Positions 1 through 10,006 of a stretch of DNA of 16,793 bases are shown piece by piece. This DNA comes from Desulfobacteraceae bacterium (GTDB lineage: Bacteria > Desulfobacterota > Desulfobulbia > Desulfobulbales > Desulfobulbaceae): assembly GCA_022837185.1 (NCBI GenBank), contig JALHJD010000033.1:1-16793 (forward strand). The letters are read 5' to 3'. Position numbers and translations under genes: made by a program. The stretch's first letter is position 1; every line of letters begins with the position of its first letter. Under the pieces are notes generated by a model, which was given only the letters and a program-made list of their open reading frames with translations, was not told the origin of the DNA and made no database searches.

Positions 1-2876
1 ATGTCGTCGGCCAGGCAGGCCCCGACGCCGAGATGCGCCAACTGCGCCATCCAGACAAAGCCCTCTACCTGGTAGTCGCGCAACTCGGCCTGGAGGGTGG
101 ACGGCACCTCCGGGACCAGTTCCTGGGCCTCCCGGATCAGCCGCAGACGCTTTTTCCAGCCCTCGTCGGCCCGGGTTTTCGCCTCCCGGGTCAGGTCCTC
201 CAGGGCGAGGGCCGCCAGGGGATGAATGAATATCTCATTGTCTTTGCCTTCGTGCCTGGTTTCGGAGAGAAGGATGAGTTCGTCCAGGCGCTTGCGGAAC
301 TCCTGCGTCAAGGCCAGGAACTGTGAGTCGCCTATGGGAATGAACCGGCTGCGGGACTGCTTCACCCTGTCCAGCAAAATCTTCAGCTCAATGACTTCAT
401 CCTGGTCGATGTCCAGGGTACCGCTGATCCCGAACCAGTCCTGCTGGCTGGTGCGGATATTGAGATTCAGCTGGTTGACCCCGGTCTGGCGGCTGACGGA
501 CAGCTTTCCCCCTTCCGGCCATTCGAGCACGATCCTGTCTCGAATTTCCTCAAGCTCCAGCAGGGCCTGAAGGCACTCTTCCGGATCAAAAAGATGCCAT
601 TCCCGCTTGTTCTCCTGCTCCAGGTCAACGGCCAGGTCAAGGATGGGACAGCTTTCCTCTATCTCCCGGGCTTTCTCCTCCTCGAGCTTGAGGTTGCGCC
701 TTGTCTGCAGCCGCCTGCCGTTCACCTCGGCCACTATATTGGCGACTCCCGCGCCGGGCTTGAGATAGGGCCCCCCTCCAGGAAACGGCTGAACGAACAT
801 TTCCAGCCGGAAGCCGCTGCCGTAGGGGATGAAGTGGAGGTGGATGGTGGGATCGGCCTCGACGAATTCGACATCGCGGTTGACGATGTCCACCCCCAAC
901 GATGAATGCACGGTCATGAACGAGGCGATGCTGCCGATGACTTCCAACAGCTGGGCGCTGGCGGACAATGGCACCCGCAGACCCTTGCGCCCGGTAATGG
1001 CGGCCACCCGCCTGTGGTTGTCATCAACCCGGATAACCTTGAAGCGGGTGGGGGTCTCCTGCCAGATCGCCACATTGCCTTCCCCGATGTCCTGGGTAAA
1101 ATGAATGAACAGATAATCGCCCTGCTGCTCAACCAGCAGTTCGGGTTCACCGGCGACGATCTCCACCGGGGTCTGCGGCGACTTTTCCAGAAATACCAGG
1201 GGATGGCCGATCAGGGCAGGCAGGGCCGCTTCCGGGTCAAAAACATAGCCGCCGGACCTGCCTGACACCTCGTCAACGGGTGTCAAGGCAGCGCAGATTC
1301 TGCGGTCATGTGCGCTGAGGTAATCGAGGTCGGCCTGGTCGGCCAGACGGCTCAAGGCCAGGGTCCGGCCCTTGCTCCACTCTCCGGAGGCCTTTTTCTT
1401 CTGCTCTTTGGGAACCAGGTGCAGGATACCGTCCGCATAGCGTACCATCCAGGCCAGTCGGGTATTTCTCTCCTGTTCCTTGACCGTACTGGTCAGGTTG
1501 ATCAGCTCCTGCAGGCTGTGTTTCCACGATTTGCCCGTTTCGATGATCTGGACTATCGACCTGCAGCGCAGATCGCGCCGGTATGCTTCGCCGATTATGC
1601 CGTAATCCCGTCCGCTTTTCCCCAATTCATCCAGCAGCATGGCGGATTCCATGGCCAGCCACGAAAAGCCGTTTCCGGCGGCCCGTTCATGGATGGAAAC
1701 CAGGCGGTCCCTGAACTCACCGGGAATCTCGACCCCCATCCAGTACAGGCAGAAGGTCGCAAGCAGCCGGGTCAGGCTGCTTTCGTCGGCCTGAAGCTGC
1801 TCGGTCAGATCCATCATGTCGGAGAGTTCGTCGTCCATGGAGCAGGCAACCGCATTGATGAACAGGTAAGGCACCTCCTCCGGGCATCCGCTGTACCTGT
1901 CAAGGGCTGATGACACATATCCCCTGATCAACTCCCGGTCTTCGTCCCGGTTTCTTTCCAGCAGAGCGAGGAGACAGAACAGTCCCGGCAGACCGAAAAA
2001 AAACGCGCGCCTGTCCCCAAAAAAATCATGCAGGGTCCGCAAGTCGGCGTCAAAGAGATCAAAGGCGGCGCCGGAATCACCACGCAGGAATGTGACCGTG
2101 CCGGCAAACCCGGAAGCCTTGAAGGACTCGGCATGGCGGTCCAGCAACTGTTCAAGGTTGTCCAGCCGCCCCTGCAGGAGCAGATATCCGGCCAGCAGGC
2201 GGTGAAAAGGAACCTGTTCATCGGGCGAAACGGTTATGACCGATTCATCTTCAAGATAATCCAGTACCGGCGGGTAATGTTGCAGCCGCGCCATGCTGTA
2301 CCGCAAAATCTGCTCAAGGAGGTAAAACTGGAGGGAGCCGGGCAGGCCGCCGAACCAGCCGGCATCAAAGGCCTCGGCCGCAACCGGGACCGCCGGCGCT
2401 TTCCCGGCAAAACTTGTCCGGCAGTGCTCGTCGAGAAAAATCTGCGCCTCTTCGATCTTGTCAAAATCCCTGCTGTAGACGCCGATGCGGAACTGGCGCA
2501 TGGCCCGCCAGCACCTGGTGGTCCGCTTGCCGTACTGGTAGGACACGGGGGCCTGCTTCTCGACAACGGCGGCAAGCTCGGGGAAGATGCCCAGCTCTAT
2601 CGCATGCCTGGTAACGTATTCAACCAGGGGCTGGTGAAGGCGGTTTTTCTCGTCCAGGAGTTTTTTCCGGCGCAGCTCCATTATCGCTGCCTGCAATTCC
2701 TCCTTTCCGGGGCGGAAAGTTCCAAGCCCACCGAAGTCCGCTTTCTGCATGCAGGTCAGCAGAAAGGCGGCTGAGACCGGCTCGTAAATTACCGATATGC
2801 AAAGCAGCAGTGATTTTTCAAACGGCGGCAGGGCCGCGATGACCGAGAGAGCAGCCTGTTCCTGTTCAGCAATCAT
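1..2876 (-). CDS. SNF2-family DEAD/DEAH-box helicase, N-terminal 958 residues (runs off left edge)
   Basis: An open frame on the minus strand runs unbroken from ATG at 2876 to the window edge (958 codons plus 2 nt). At its far end, residues 932-943 read LRDYQVEGFVWM, the Q-motif-like entry to an SNF2 ATPase core, followed by GACLADD. In SNF2 proteins this leads directly into the Walker A motif, which here would lie outside the window. SNF2 ATPases translocate on double-stranded DNA and remodel protein-DNA or transcription complexes. About 930 residues precede the core. Residues 1-95 look like a winged helix (ELRRKKLLDEKNRLHQPLVE) of the kind found in STAND proteins. Residues about 200-450 are helical and TPR-like. 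Residues about 540-930 resemble the region that commonly precedes the core in long bacterial SNF2 proteins. The Shine-Dalgarno is poor, so the start is less certain than the frame. The gene could be housekeeping or a defence-associated SNF2; the missing C-terminus would help decide. Confidence 0.88.
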   Translation of the reverse strand, partial: MIAEQEQAALSVIAALPPFEKSLLLCISVIYEPVSAAFLLTCMQKADFGGLGTFRPGKEELQAAIMELRRKKLLDEKNRLHQPLVEYVTRHAIELGIFPELAAVVEKQAPVSYQYGKRTTRCWRAMRQFRIGVYSRDFDKIEEAQIFLDEHCRTSFAGKAPAVPVAAEAFDAGWFGGLPGSLQFYLLEQILRYSMARLQHYPPVLDYLEDESVITVSPDEQVPFHRLLAGYLLLQGRLDNLEQLLDRHAESFKASGFAGTVTFLRGDSGAAFDLFDADLRTLHDFFGDRRAFFFGLPGLFCLLALLERNRDEDRELIRGYVSSALDRYSGCPEEVPYLFINAVACSMDDELSDMMDLTEQLQADESSLTRLLATFCLYWMGVEIPGEFRDRLVSIHERAAGNGFSWLAMESAMLLDELGKSGRDYGIIGEAYRRDLRCRSIVQIIETGKSWKHSLQELINLTSTVKEQERNTRLAWMVRYADGILHLVPKEQKKKASGEWSKGRTLALSRLADQADLDYLSAHDRRICAALTPVDEVSGRSGGYVFDPEAALPALIGHPLVFLEKSPQTPVEIVAGEPELLVEQQGDYLFIHFTQDIGEGNVAIWQETPTRFKVIRVDDNHRRVAAITGRKGLRVPLSASAQLLEVIGSIASFMTVHSSLGVDIVNRDVEFVEADPTIHLHFIPYGSGFRLEMFVQPFPGGGPYLKPGAGVANIVAEVNGRRLQTRRNLKLEEEKAREIEESCPILDLAVDLEQENKREWHLFDPEECLQALLELEEIRDRIVLEWPEGGKLSVSRQTGVNQLNLNIRTSQQDWFGISGTLDIDQDEVIELKILLDRVKQSRSRFIPIGDSQFLALTQEFRKRLDELILLSETRHEGKDNEIFIHPLAALALEDLTREAKTRADEGWKKRLRLIREAQELVPEVPSTLQAELRDYQVEGFVWMAQLAHLGVGACLADD

Positions 2877-3054
2877 GGGGATCCGGAAATAGAATGCACA
2901 AAAAAAACCAAAAGAAATAATAATATACCACGGAAACGGTGTTTATTTAATAAAAAAAATATGAACCGCCGATGCAGGAAGGGAATCTGTCGAATTATGA
3001 ATGCAGAATTACGAATTGAGGAAAGTCGCCGGTGATAATGAATACAAGTCGCAT

Positions 3055-3126
3055 GTTGGGCCGAGCTCGCAAAGACCAACGTAACCGATCGGAATTGTTG
3101 GGGTTCTCTGGCTCACCCCAACCTAC
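3055..3126. repeat. Family A palindromic repeat, copy 1
   Basis: The unit has two hairpin halves. The right half has a perfect 8-bp stem, GTTGGGGT (3097-3104) pairing with ACCCCAAC (3115-3122). The left half is weaker (GTTGG at 3055 with CCAAC near 3080). It ends in CCTAC, as do the copies at 6058-6146 and 6239-6321. Confidence 0.8.
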
Positions 3127-3156
3127 AGGCTGCGCGCCGTGCAGGAAACCCCCATT

Positions 3157-3192
3157 GAAATCGAAATCGGTATCGAAATCGAAATCGAAAAT
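3157..3192. repeat. Family B hexamer run (GAAATC)
   Basis: Six consecutive hexamers: GAAATC, GAAATC, GGTATC, GAAATC, GAAATC, then GAAAAT. The same hexamer appears twice at 10007-10018, and related GATGTC/GATCCC hexamers occur at 10174-10191. It is a simple tandem repeat without coding potential. Confidence 0.8.
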
Positions 3193-3285
3193 TTCTCCGC
3201 CACGCATGAGCAGTTTTGGTGGTTCGCCTGCAGGCTCACGTATCCGAGCGGATCAGGTGTTTAGCCTGTAGGCTGTCAGGGGAAT

Positions 3286-3355
3286 CCCCCTCATCCGCCC
3301 CACCGGGGCACCTACCCGGAGTCTCACTTGTTCGCTTACCTCCCCGGGAGAAGGG
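3286..3355. repeat. Family C repeat arm, copy 1
   Basis: Begins CCCCCTCATCCGCCC and continues with a GGGCACCT-like segment, ending near CCCGGGAGAAGGG. The same opening occurs at 12293, where it forms one arm of a long inverted repeat. This copy is more degraded and lacks a clean second arm. Confidence 0.65.
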
Positions 3356-3399
3356 TTTTGCAACGCTGACAAGACGACAGGCTTCAAATCCCAAACTGT

Positions 3400-3427
3400 C
3401 GACTGCCGACTGCCGACTGCCGACTGC
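3400..3427. repeat. Family D heptamer run (CGACTGC x4)
   Basis: Four exact tandem copies of CGACTGC (3400-3406, 3407-3413, 3414-3420, 3421-3427), followed by a decayed fifth (CGAGTCA). The preceding bases, CAGGCTTCAAA (about 3380), recur before the related element at 12404-12462. The same heptamer in reverse orientation is repeated three times at 10035-10055. It sits 30 bases past the ppiD stop codon. Confidence 0.85.
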
Positions 3428-3456
3428 CGAGTCAAGACTCCCTGCGCAGCCGGATC

Positions 3457-5352
3457 CTATCGCAGAAGCTGTTCATTGACCCAGATATCCGCCTTGCTTT
3501 CCATCCAGGTCAGCCATCCGGTCATCAATTCGTTCTCCACCGAGGTGAGCAATTGTTCGCGGAGCTTGGCGCGCTCGCTTTCGTCCATGGACCGGTCCCC
3601 CTGCCTTTTTTCAACGAGCTCGAACAGGTAGAAGGCATCACCGACGGCAGCCGGCTGCTGCGGCAGCTTTTCTCCGGCGGACAGCTCAAATGCTTCCTGC
3701 ACAACCTGGGCCGGCACTTCTCCCGCAGATGCCGGATCCGTGTGCCGGATATAGCCTGATTCCTTGATCCCGATCTCCGCCGGCACGGCAGCGGCAAGGC
3801 TTTTTTTGTCCCGGGCCTCGTTGAGCAGTCTTTCCGCTTCCTCTCGGGCCAGTTCCAGGCTCCTTGCTCTCCGGTAATCGACTTCGACCTGTTCGCGGAC
3901 GGCTTCCAGTGCCGGAACCTGCGGCTCCTGGACATCATCGACAAAAAGGATGGCATAGCCATCGCCTGTTTCCACCAGCGAACTCAACTCCCCCTTCTTC
4001 AGCCTGAATGCCTCCTGCAGGAACCTGGGGTCGGAAACCGGCGGACCGGACGGCTCATTGCGGGAAAAATAGTCGGTCTGAGTAACCGGTTCCCCTTCTC
4101 CGCCGGCGGTATAATTCGCCAGGCTTCCGGCCCGGATGATATCCTCGTAGGCTTGTGAAGCGCGCTTGAAGGTAGTCCCCTTGACCACCTTCTGCTTCAG
4201 TTGGTCGACGATTTCGTCCCTGACCTCGTCAAGGGAACGGACACCTGACTGACTGACCTCTTCCAGGTTGATGATATGAAAGCCGAAAACCGTCTCCACC
4301 ACCTCGCTGATGTCGCCGGGCTGCATCCGGAAAACGGCATCGTCAAACGGCTCAACCATTGCGCCCCGGCTAAAAAAGCCGAGATCGCCCCCATTGGCGG
4401 CGGAAGGATCCTCGGAATACTGTCTGGCGAGCTCGGCGAAATCGTTCCCCTCCCGCGCCATCTCCAAAATCTCCTCCGCCTTCTTCTTCCTGGCGGCCCG
4501 GACCCCGGCATCATCGCTTTCCGAAACCCGCAGGAGGATATGCCTGGCACGGCGCCTTTCCGGGACGGAATAGGTGCCGATGTTCTCCTCGTAGTACGCC
4601 CTGACCGCCTCGTCGGTGACCGTCAGTTGGCCGAGATCGTCGTCATAGCTGAAAAACAGATACTGCAGACGGATCTTCGGGTCGGAGAGATAGTCGTTTT
4701 TCCGTTCGTCGTACCAGGCGGCCAGCGCCTCCTCCTCGATCCGCACCCTGGCCGTCATATCTTCACCGCGCACCGCGGCATAGGCCAGTTTCACCTCTTC
4801 GCCGGCATAGGCGGCAACGGTTTCCACCTGGTTGTCGGTGACCAGGGCGAAACTTCGGATCGCCTCGGTGACCTTGCTGGTGAGCAGGTCATTGCGCAGG
4901 CCGGCCTCGAACACGGTCGGCGTCATCCGGTTCTGGCTGAGGATCTCCCGGTAACGGGCCAGATCGAACTGACCGTCGGTCTGGAAGACCTCCATGTCCA
5001 TGATTTCCTCCTGGGTGGCCAGTTTGCTGACGGTGATTCCCATCTTGCGGCCTCCCTGCCGGAGGATTTCAGCCTGAATCAACTGGTTCAGCACCTGGCG
5101 GTTCAGGTCGAGTCCTTCGAGCAGACCTTGGGGAATGGAGCCTCCGAACTGGACGCGGAGGTTTTCCACGGCGTTATCGTAGTTTCGCTGATAATCCTGA
5201 TACGGGATTTCCACTCCGTTGACGGAGGCCAGCATGTTTCTCTTGCCGCCGATGTTCGTCCCCACACCCCAGAAAATGAAAACGATGGCGATAATCAGAA
5301 CGACGGCCTGGATAACGATGGACTGGGCTTTCTTACGTAAAATATTCAGCAT
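3457..5352 (-). CDS. ppiD: PpiD-like periplasmic peptidyl-prolyl isomerase/chaperone (SurA N-terminal and parvulin domains)
   Basis: This 631-residue protein matches PpiD in length and layout. A short cytoplasmic start is followed by one membrane anchor (about residues 11-33, IVIQAVVLIIAIVFIFWGVG). Then comes a SurA-type N-terminal chaperone region (about 40-165). A parvulin domain follows (about 267-366), with RARHILL, NGGDLGFFSRG and FGFHIINLEEV signatures. Two later stretches, about 430-480 and 545-600, look like decayed parvulin-like repeats (RFLQEAFRLKKGELS; QVVQEAFELSAGEKL). PpiD is anchored in the inner membrane near SecYEG and helps newly exported proteins fold. The start at 5352 is backed by AGGAG about 10 nt upstream. 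The gene stands alone, divergent from dsrC. The membrane anchor separates it from soluble SurA. Confidence 0.92.
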   Translation of the reverse strand: MLNILRKKAQSIVIQAVVLIIAIVFIFWGVGTNIGGKRNMLASVNGVEIPYQDYQRNYDNAVENLRVQFGGSIPQGLLEGLDLNRQVLNQLIQAEILRQGGRKMGITVSKLATQEEIMDMEVFQTDGQFDLARYREILSQNRMTPTVFEAGLRNDLLTSKVTEAIRSFALVTDNQVETVAAYAGEEVKLAYAAVRGEDMTARVRIEEEALAAWYDERKNDYLSDPKIRLQYLFFSYDDDLGQLTVTDEAVRAYYEENIGTYSVPERRRARHILLRVSESDDAGVRAARKKKAEEILEMAREGNDFAELARQYSEDPSAANGGDLGFFSRGAMVEPFDDAVFRMQPGDISEVVETVFGFHIINLEEVSQSGVRSLDEVRDEIVDQLKQKVVKGTTFKRASQAYEDIIRAGSLANYTAGGEGEPVTQTDYFSRNEPSGPPVSDPRFLQEAFRLKKGELSSLVETGDGYAILFVDDVQEPQVPALEAVREQVEVDYRRARSLELAREEAERLLNEARDKKSLAAAVPAEIGIKESGYIRHTDPASAGEVPAQVVQEAFELSAGEKLPQQPAAVGDAFYLFELVEKRQGDRSMDESERAKLREQLLTSVENELMTGWLTWMESKADIWVNEQLLR

Positions 5353-5636
5353 GGGGTTTTCGCTCCTGAATCATGAAAAGACGAACAGCGCCGTTTCCGG
5401 CGGATATAAAAACTTTTCGCCGCCGGCGGGCGGCATCGAATCATCCTGAAAACATGGGATTTTTACAAGGAAAAAAGGAAAGTTGCCAGGGGAAAAACTG
5501 ATTGCTCATTCATTCAAAAAAATAATGTTGTTTGCTTGACAAAGATTTTACCCTATAGTAAATCAATTTTACTCATTATGACAGGGGTAAGATTTAGTTT
5601 GCATGGACGTTAATACATTGCCGCAAGGAGGATAAC
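5353..5636. promoter_or_regulatory. Divergent regulatory region between ppiD and dsrC
   Basis: These 284 bases separate two divergent genes and hold no open frame of note. On the ppiD side there is a GC-rich hairpin around 5417-5432 (GCCGCCGGCGGGCGGC) next to an A/T stretch. On the dsrC side the DNA becomes AT-rich and carries the promoter candidate listed separately. An imperfect dyad there pairs ATTTTACCC (5545-5553) with GGGGTAAGA (5584-5592) across the likely transcription start, so it could be an operator or a leader hairpin. Confidence 0.6.
5532..5564 (+). promoter_or_regulatory. Candidate sigma-70-like promoter of dsrC
   Basis: A consensus -35, TTGACA, lies at 5536-5541. With a 17-base spacer the -10 would be TAAATC (5559-5564). 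Alternatively TTGCTT (5532-5537) pairs with TATAGT (5554-5559) at 16 bases. Both would place the start about 60-75 bases before the dsrC ATG. The exact -10 cannot be decided from the sequence. Confidence 0.5.
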
Positions 5637-5957
5637 ATGGCAACTATCGAGCACAATGGAAAAAGCTACGCTGTAGACGAAGACGGCTTCCTCGCCAATG
5701 GCATGGAAGAGTGGGATGAAAACTGGGTTGACTATGTAAAGACAATCGAAGGTATTTCCGAGTTGACCGACGAGCACCAGAAAGTTATTGACGCACTTCA
5801 GGAATACTACAAGAAGAACGGCATCGCCCCCATGGTTCGGATTCTGTCCAAGACCACCGGCTTCCCTCTGAAGAGGATCTACGAGCTTTTCCCGAGCGGA
5901 CCCGGTAAGGGAGCCTGTAAAATGGCCGGGCTGCCGAAACCGACAGGATGCGTCTGA
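5637..5957 (+). CDS. dsrC: DsrC, dissimilatory sulfite reductase-linked sulfur carrier protein
   Basis: This 106-residue protein has the full DsrC/TusE fold sequence and, decisively, both C-terminal cysteines: Cys94 (in GKGACKMAG) and Cys105, the penultimate residue (PTGCV), 11 apart as in functional DsrC. Family members lacking the first cysteine are TusE-like tRNA-thiolation relays, so this one is assigned to dissimilatory sulfur metabolism. In that pathway DsrC carries sulfur from DsrAB as a trisulfide between the two cysteines, and this is reduced at the membrane by the DsrMKJOP complex. AAGGAGG at 5625-5631 is an ideal ribosome binding site 5 nt before ATG. The gene is monocistronic here, with its own promoter and a strong terminator, away from any dsrAB. 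A strong ribosome site and a clean terminator fit the high expression known for DsrC. Confidence 0.96.
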   Translation: MATIEHNGKSYAVDEDGFLANGMEEWDENWVDYVKTIEGISELTDEHQKVIDALQEYYKKNGIAPMVRILSKTTGFPLKRIYELFPSGPGKGACKMAGLPKPTGCV

Positions 5958-5981
5958 TTCAGTACCATCCCTGATTCGCAC

Positions 5982-6018
5982 AAAAGGAAGGCTGAAGGAT
6001 CAGTCTTCCTTTTTTTTT
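5982..6018 (+). terminator. Intrinsic terminator of dsrC
   Basis: AAAAGGAAGGCTGA (5982-5995) pairs with TCAGTCTTCCTTTT (6000-6013) around a 4-base loop, with a single G-U pair, and a run of T continues to 6018. It begins 25 bases after the dsrC stop codon. Confidence 0.93.
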
Positions 6019-6057
6019 GTTGATTACCAACAATCCTCAGCTCGTGAAGACCATGAC

Positions 6058-6146
6058 GTTGGATCGGGCAGAAGTGGATGAGCTCGCAAAGCCCAACCTA
6101 ACCTATAGGAATTGTTGGGGTTCGCTGCGCTTACCGCCAACCTACG
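6058..6146. repeat. Family A palindromic repeat, copy 2
   Basis: Starts GTTGGATCGGG and ends GCCAACCTACG. The right half has GTTGGGGT facing ACCGCCAAC, an imperfect version of the perfect stem seen at 3097-3122. The left half is longer than in the other copies, suggesting a small insertion. Confidence 0.75.
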
Positions 6147-6238
6147 ACATCTCCTGCGCCTTCATCCCATCCAGCCCTGTCGGCAAACTCCGGACTCATC
6201 AACAACATAACGGTAGATCAAACAGATAGGTCGCAGTT

Positions 6239-6321
6239 TCGTAGGTTGGAGTGAGCTCGCGAACTCCAACAATTCCCACGAGCTTTGTGTCGGGGTTCGC
6301 AAGCTCACCCCGACCTACGAA
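6239..6321. repeat. Family A palindromic repeat, copy 3 (best preserved)
   Basis: The ends are inverted repeats of each other (TTCGTAGGT at 6239, ACCTACGAA at the right end). Each half also makes its own hairpin: GTTGGAGT with ACTCCAAC on the left, and GTCGGGGT with ACCCCGAC on the right. The halves are near reverse complements over about 28 bases. The unit could therefore fold either as one long cruciform or as two side-by-side hairpins. Confidence 0.85.
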
Positions 6322-6429
6322 TTTTTCCCTGCACAGCCGGCAGCGCAAACATTTGATTCCGCTCATTCGTCCCCGCAGCGGGGTGGGGCGCTGCCACTTC
6401 CCACCCCCCGAACCGCAGGCGGAACACTC

Positions 6430-7197
6430 TCAGGTTTCTTTCCGCAGTCCAGCCAGCACCCGGGAATGGATCAGGTCGACCGCCTGGAGATATTCCCGCT
6501 GGCCGATCGCCGCCCCCCGCAACCCGCCCCGCAGATTTATTTCATTCAGATACACCGCGCCATCGGGCGCAACCAGCACGTCAACATGGGCGTAGAGAAA
6601 GCCCGCCCTTTCCATGGCCTGCCGGCAGAGATCAAGCTCTTTCCGGCCCGGTTCCCATGGGATGCTTTCTCCTCCGCAATGCAGATTATGCCGGAAATTT
6701 CCGGGATTCCGCCGTTCATAGGCCTCCACGTACTCTCCCAGCAGGACAACCCGGACGTCCCGGCTCCCGTCGACAAACGGCTGGACGACAAAGGGAAAGG
6801 GCAGCGAACCGGGAACGGCCTGATTGTAGACGTCCTCCAACGACGGGAACAGCAGTACTCCCTGGCCGCCGTTTGCCCGGTCAAGCTTGCAGACAGTCCG
6901 GCCCACGCCCCGGCGGCCGTATTCGGTGAGCAGGCGCATCAGGTCGTGCGGGTCATAAACCGGCGCCGTGCCGGGCACCATGAAGCGATCCAGAATTCTT
7001 GCCTGGAACACCTTGGAGCGGCTGCAGAGCTGCGCGGTCGCGGAGGGGACAAGCTTGATCCCCCGCGCCTCCAGGTCGAGAAGCAGGTGCTCCTCTCCGC
7101 GCCGCAGCCGCACCCTGCCGACAACGATATCCCCTGCCGCCAGTTCGTGATACCGGTCGAACAGTGAATCGTTGTCGTGAATTATCCGGGGGGCCAT
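6430..7197 (-). CDS. RimK-like ATP-grasp ligase
   Basis: A 255-residue ATP-grasp protein resembling RimK-type carboxylate-amine ligases, which use ATP to form an acyl-phosphate and join it to an amine. ATP-binding features are Lys104 (VCKLDRANGG), the GGQG loop at 110-113, and VVQPFV (137-142). The catalytic/metal part includes DVRVVLLG (147-154), NFRHNLHCGG (168-176, very like the RimK FRSNLHRGG signature), Asp206 and NEIN (218-221) as the Mg2+ ligand site. The start is placed at 7197 (MAPRIIHDND), 2 nt after the zinc-ribbon stop. The frame is open 57 bases further upstream, but that would overlap the neighbouring gene. The substrate is unknown; candidates are glutamylation of a protein tail or synthesis of a small peptide. 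It is the last gene of the ligA operon and was probably transferred or conserved together with the zinc-ribbon gene. Confidence 0.82.
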   Translation of the reverse strand: MAPRIIHDNDSLFDRYHELAAGDIVVGRVRLRRGEEHLLLDLEARGIKLVPSATAQLCSRSKVFQARILDRFMVPGTAPVYDPHDLMRLLTEYGRRGVGRTVCKLDRANGGQGVLLFPSLEDVYNQAVPGSLPFPFVVQPFVDGSRDVRVVLLGEYVEAYERRNPGNFRHNLHCGGESIPWEPGRKELDLCRQAMERAGFLYAHVDVLVAPDGAVYLNEINLRGGLRGAAIGQREYLQAVDLIHSRVLAGLRKET

Positions 7198-7199
7198 GG

Positions 7200-7451
7200 T
7201 CAGAAGAGCATCTCGGTCAGGTGGTCGTGGAAAAAACTGACATCGGCGTCGCATTCGCCGCAGTAGAGCTCAACCTTGCCCGTCACCTCGCTGTCGTCCT
7301 CTACGGGGGTAAAGCTGCCGTCATTGTTCTGCACATACTTCGTGGTCACAACGACATTGCGGGCAACCTCGATGAATTCCCTGTCATTGCCGCAATGCGG
7401 GCAGACAATCCTCCCCAGGGGCCTGCCGGACGGCATCTGAACTTTTTTCAT
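7200..7451 (-). CDS. Small zinc-ribbon protein of unknown function
   Basis: An 83-residue protein with two CxxC knuckles, CPHC (17-20) and CGEC (64-67), separated by 43 residues. This is a typical zinc-ribbon or rubredoxin-like arrangement that would bind one Zn2+. Between them lies a predicted beta-rich segment (NVVVTTKYVQNNDGSF) and an acidic stretch. The protein ends DHLTEMLF, so it lacks the C-terminal EDWGE tail of the LysW amino-group carrier. A purine-rich GAGAGAGGA sits just before the ATG. The stop is 2 nt from the ATP-grasp start, implying coupled translation. I do not recognise a named family; it could be a carrier, an adaptor or a subunit of the ligase. Confidence 0.78.
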   Translation of the reverse strand: MKKVQMPSGRPLGRIVCPHCGNDREFIEVARNVVVTTKYVQNNDGSFTPVEDDSEVTGKVELYCGECDADVSFFHDHLTEMLF

Positions 7452-7487
7452 TCCTCTCTCTTTCTGCTGCGCTGTATTTGCGGGAAA

Positions 7488-9975
<2,488 letters not shown>

Positions 9976-10006
9976 GGTTGCACCTCCCCACACTTTTGCT
10001 TTTATC

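Larger units (their letters stand above)
2877..3456. other. Intergenic region between ppiD and the SNF2 gene, repeat-rich
   Basis: This 580-base gap holds no convincing gene. The part next to the SNF2 start (2881-2970) is very AT-rich and should contain its minus-strand promoter. The best minus-strand -10 candidate is TATATT (within 2920-2935) but no good -35 is visible. The rest is a stack of short repeats: a family A palindrome unit (3055-3126), a run of GAAATC hexamers (3157-3192), a degraded A-like piece (about 3217-3241), a family C arm (3286-3355) and a run of CGACTGC heptamers (3400-3427). No intrinsic terminator with a T-run is evident after ppiD. The small open frames here are translations of repeats and are not called. 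Confidence 0.7.
6019..6429. other. Convergent intergenic region between dsrC and the ATP-grasp gene
   Basis: About 410 bases with no supported gene. It holds two family A palindromic repeats (6058-6146 and 6239-6321) and, nearer the ATP-grasp gene, GC-rich inverted repeats including CCCCGCAGCGGGG (6371-6383). The latter is not followed by a T-run on the minus strand, so it is not called as a terminator for the ligA operon. Short open frames in this stretch are translations of the repeats. Confidence 0.65.

Noticed and set aside
28..2774. Several 60-250 codon plus-strand frames over the SNF2 gene
   Set aside because: They are shadows of the uninterrupted 958-codon minus-strand frame, which ends in a recognisable SNF2 motif.
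3157..3427. Possible CRISPR array from regular short repeats
   Set aside because: The units are contiguous 6- and 7-base tandems with no spacers, and no cas genes are present.
4276..5340. 354-codon plus-strand open frame inside ppiD
   Set aside because: Antisense to ppiD, whose domains and ribosome site are clear. No family features.
5637..5957. TusE (tRNA 2-thiolation) instead of DsrC
   Set aside because: Both C-terminal cysteines, 11 residues apart, are present, which is the mark of DsrC proper.
6371..6398. GC-rich hairpin as terminator of the ligA operon
   Set aside because: The stem is short and no T-run follows on the minus strand.
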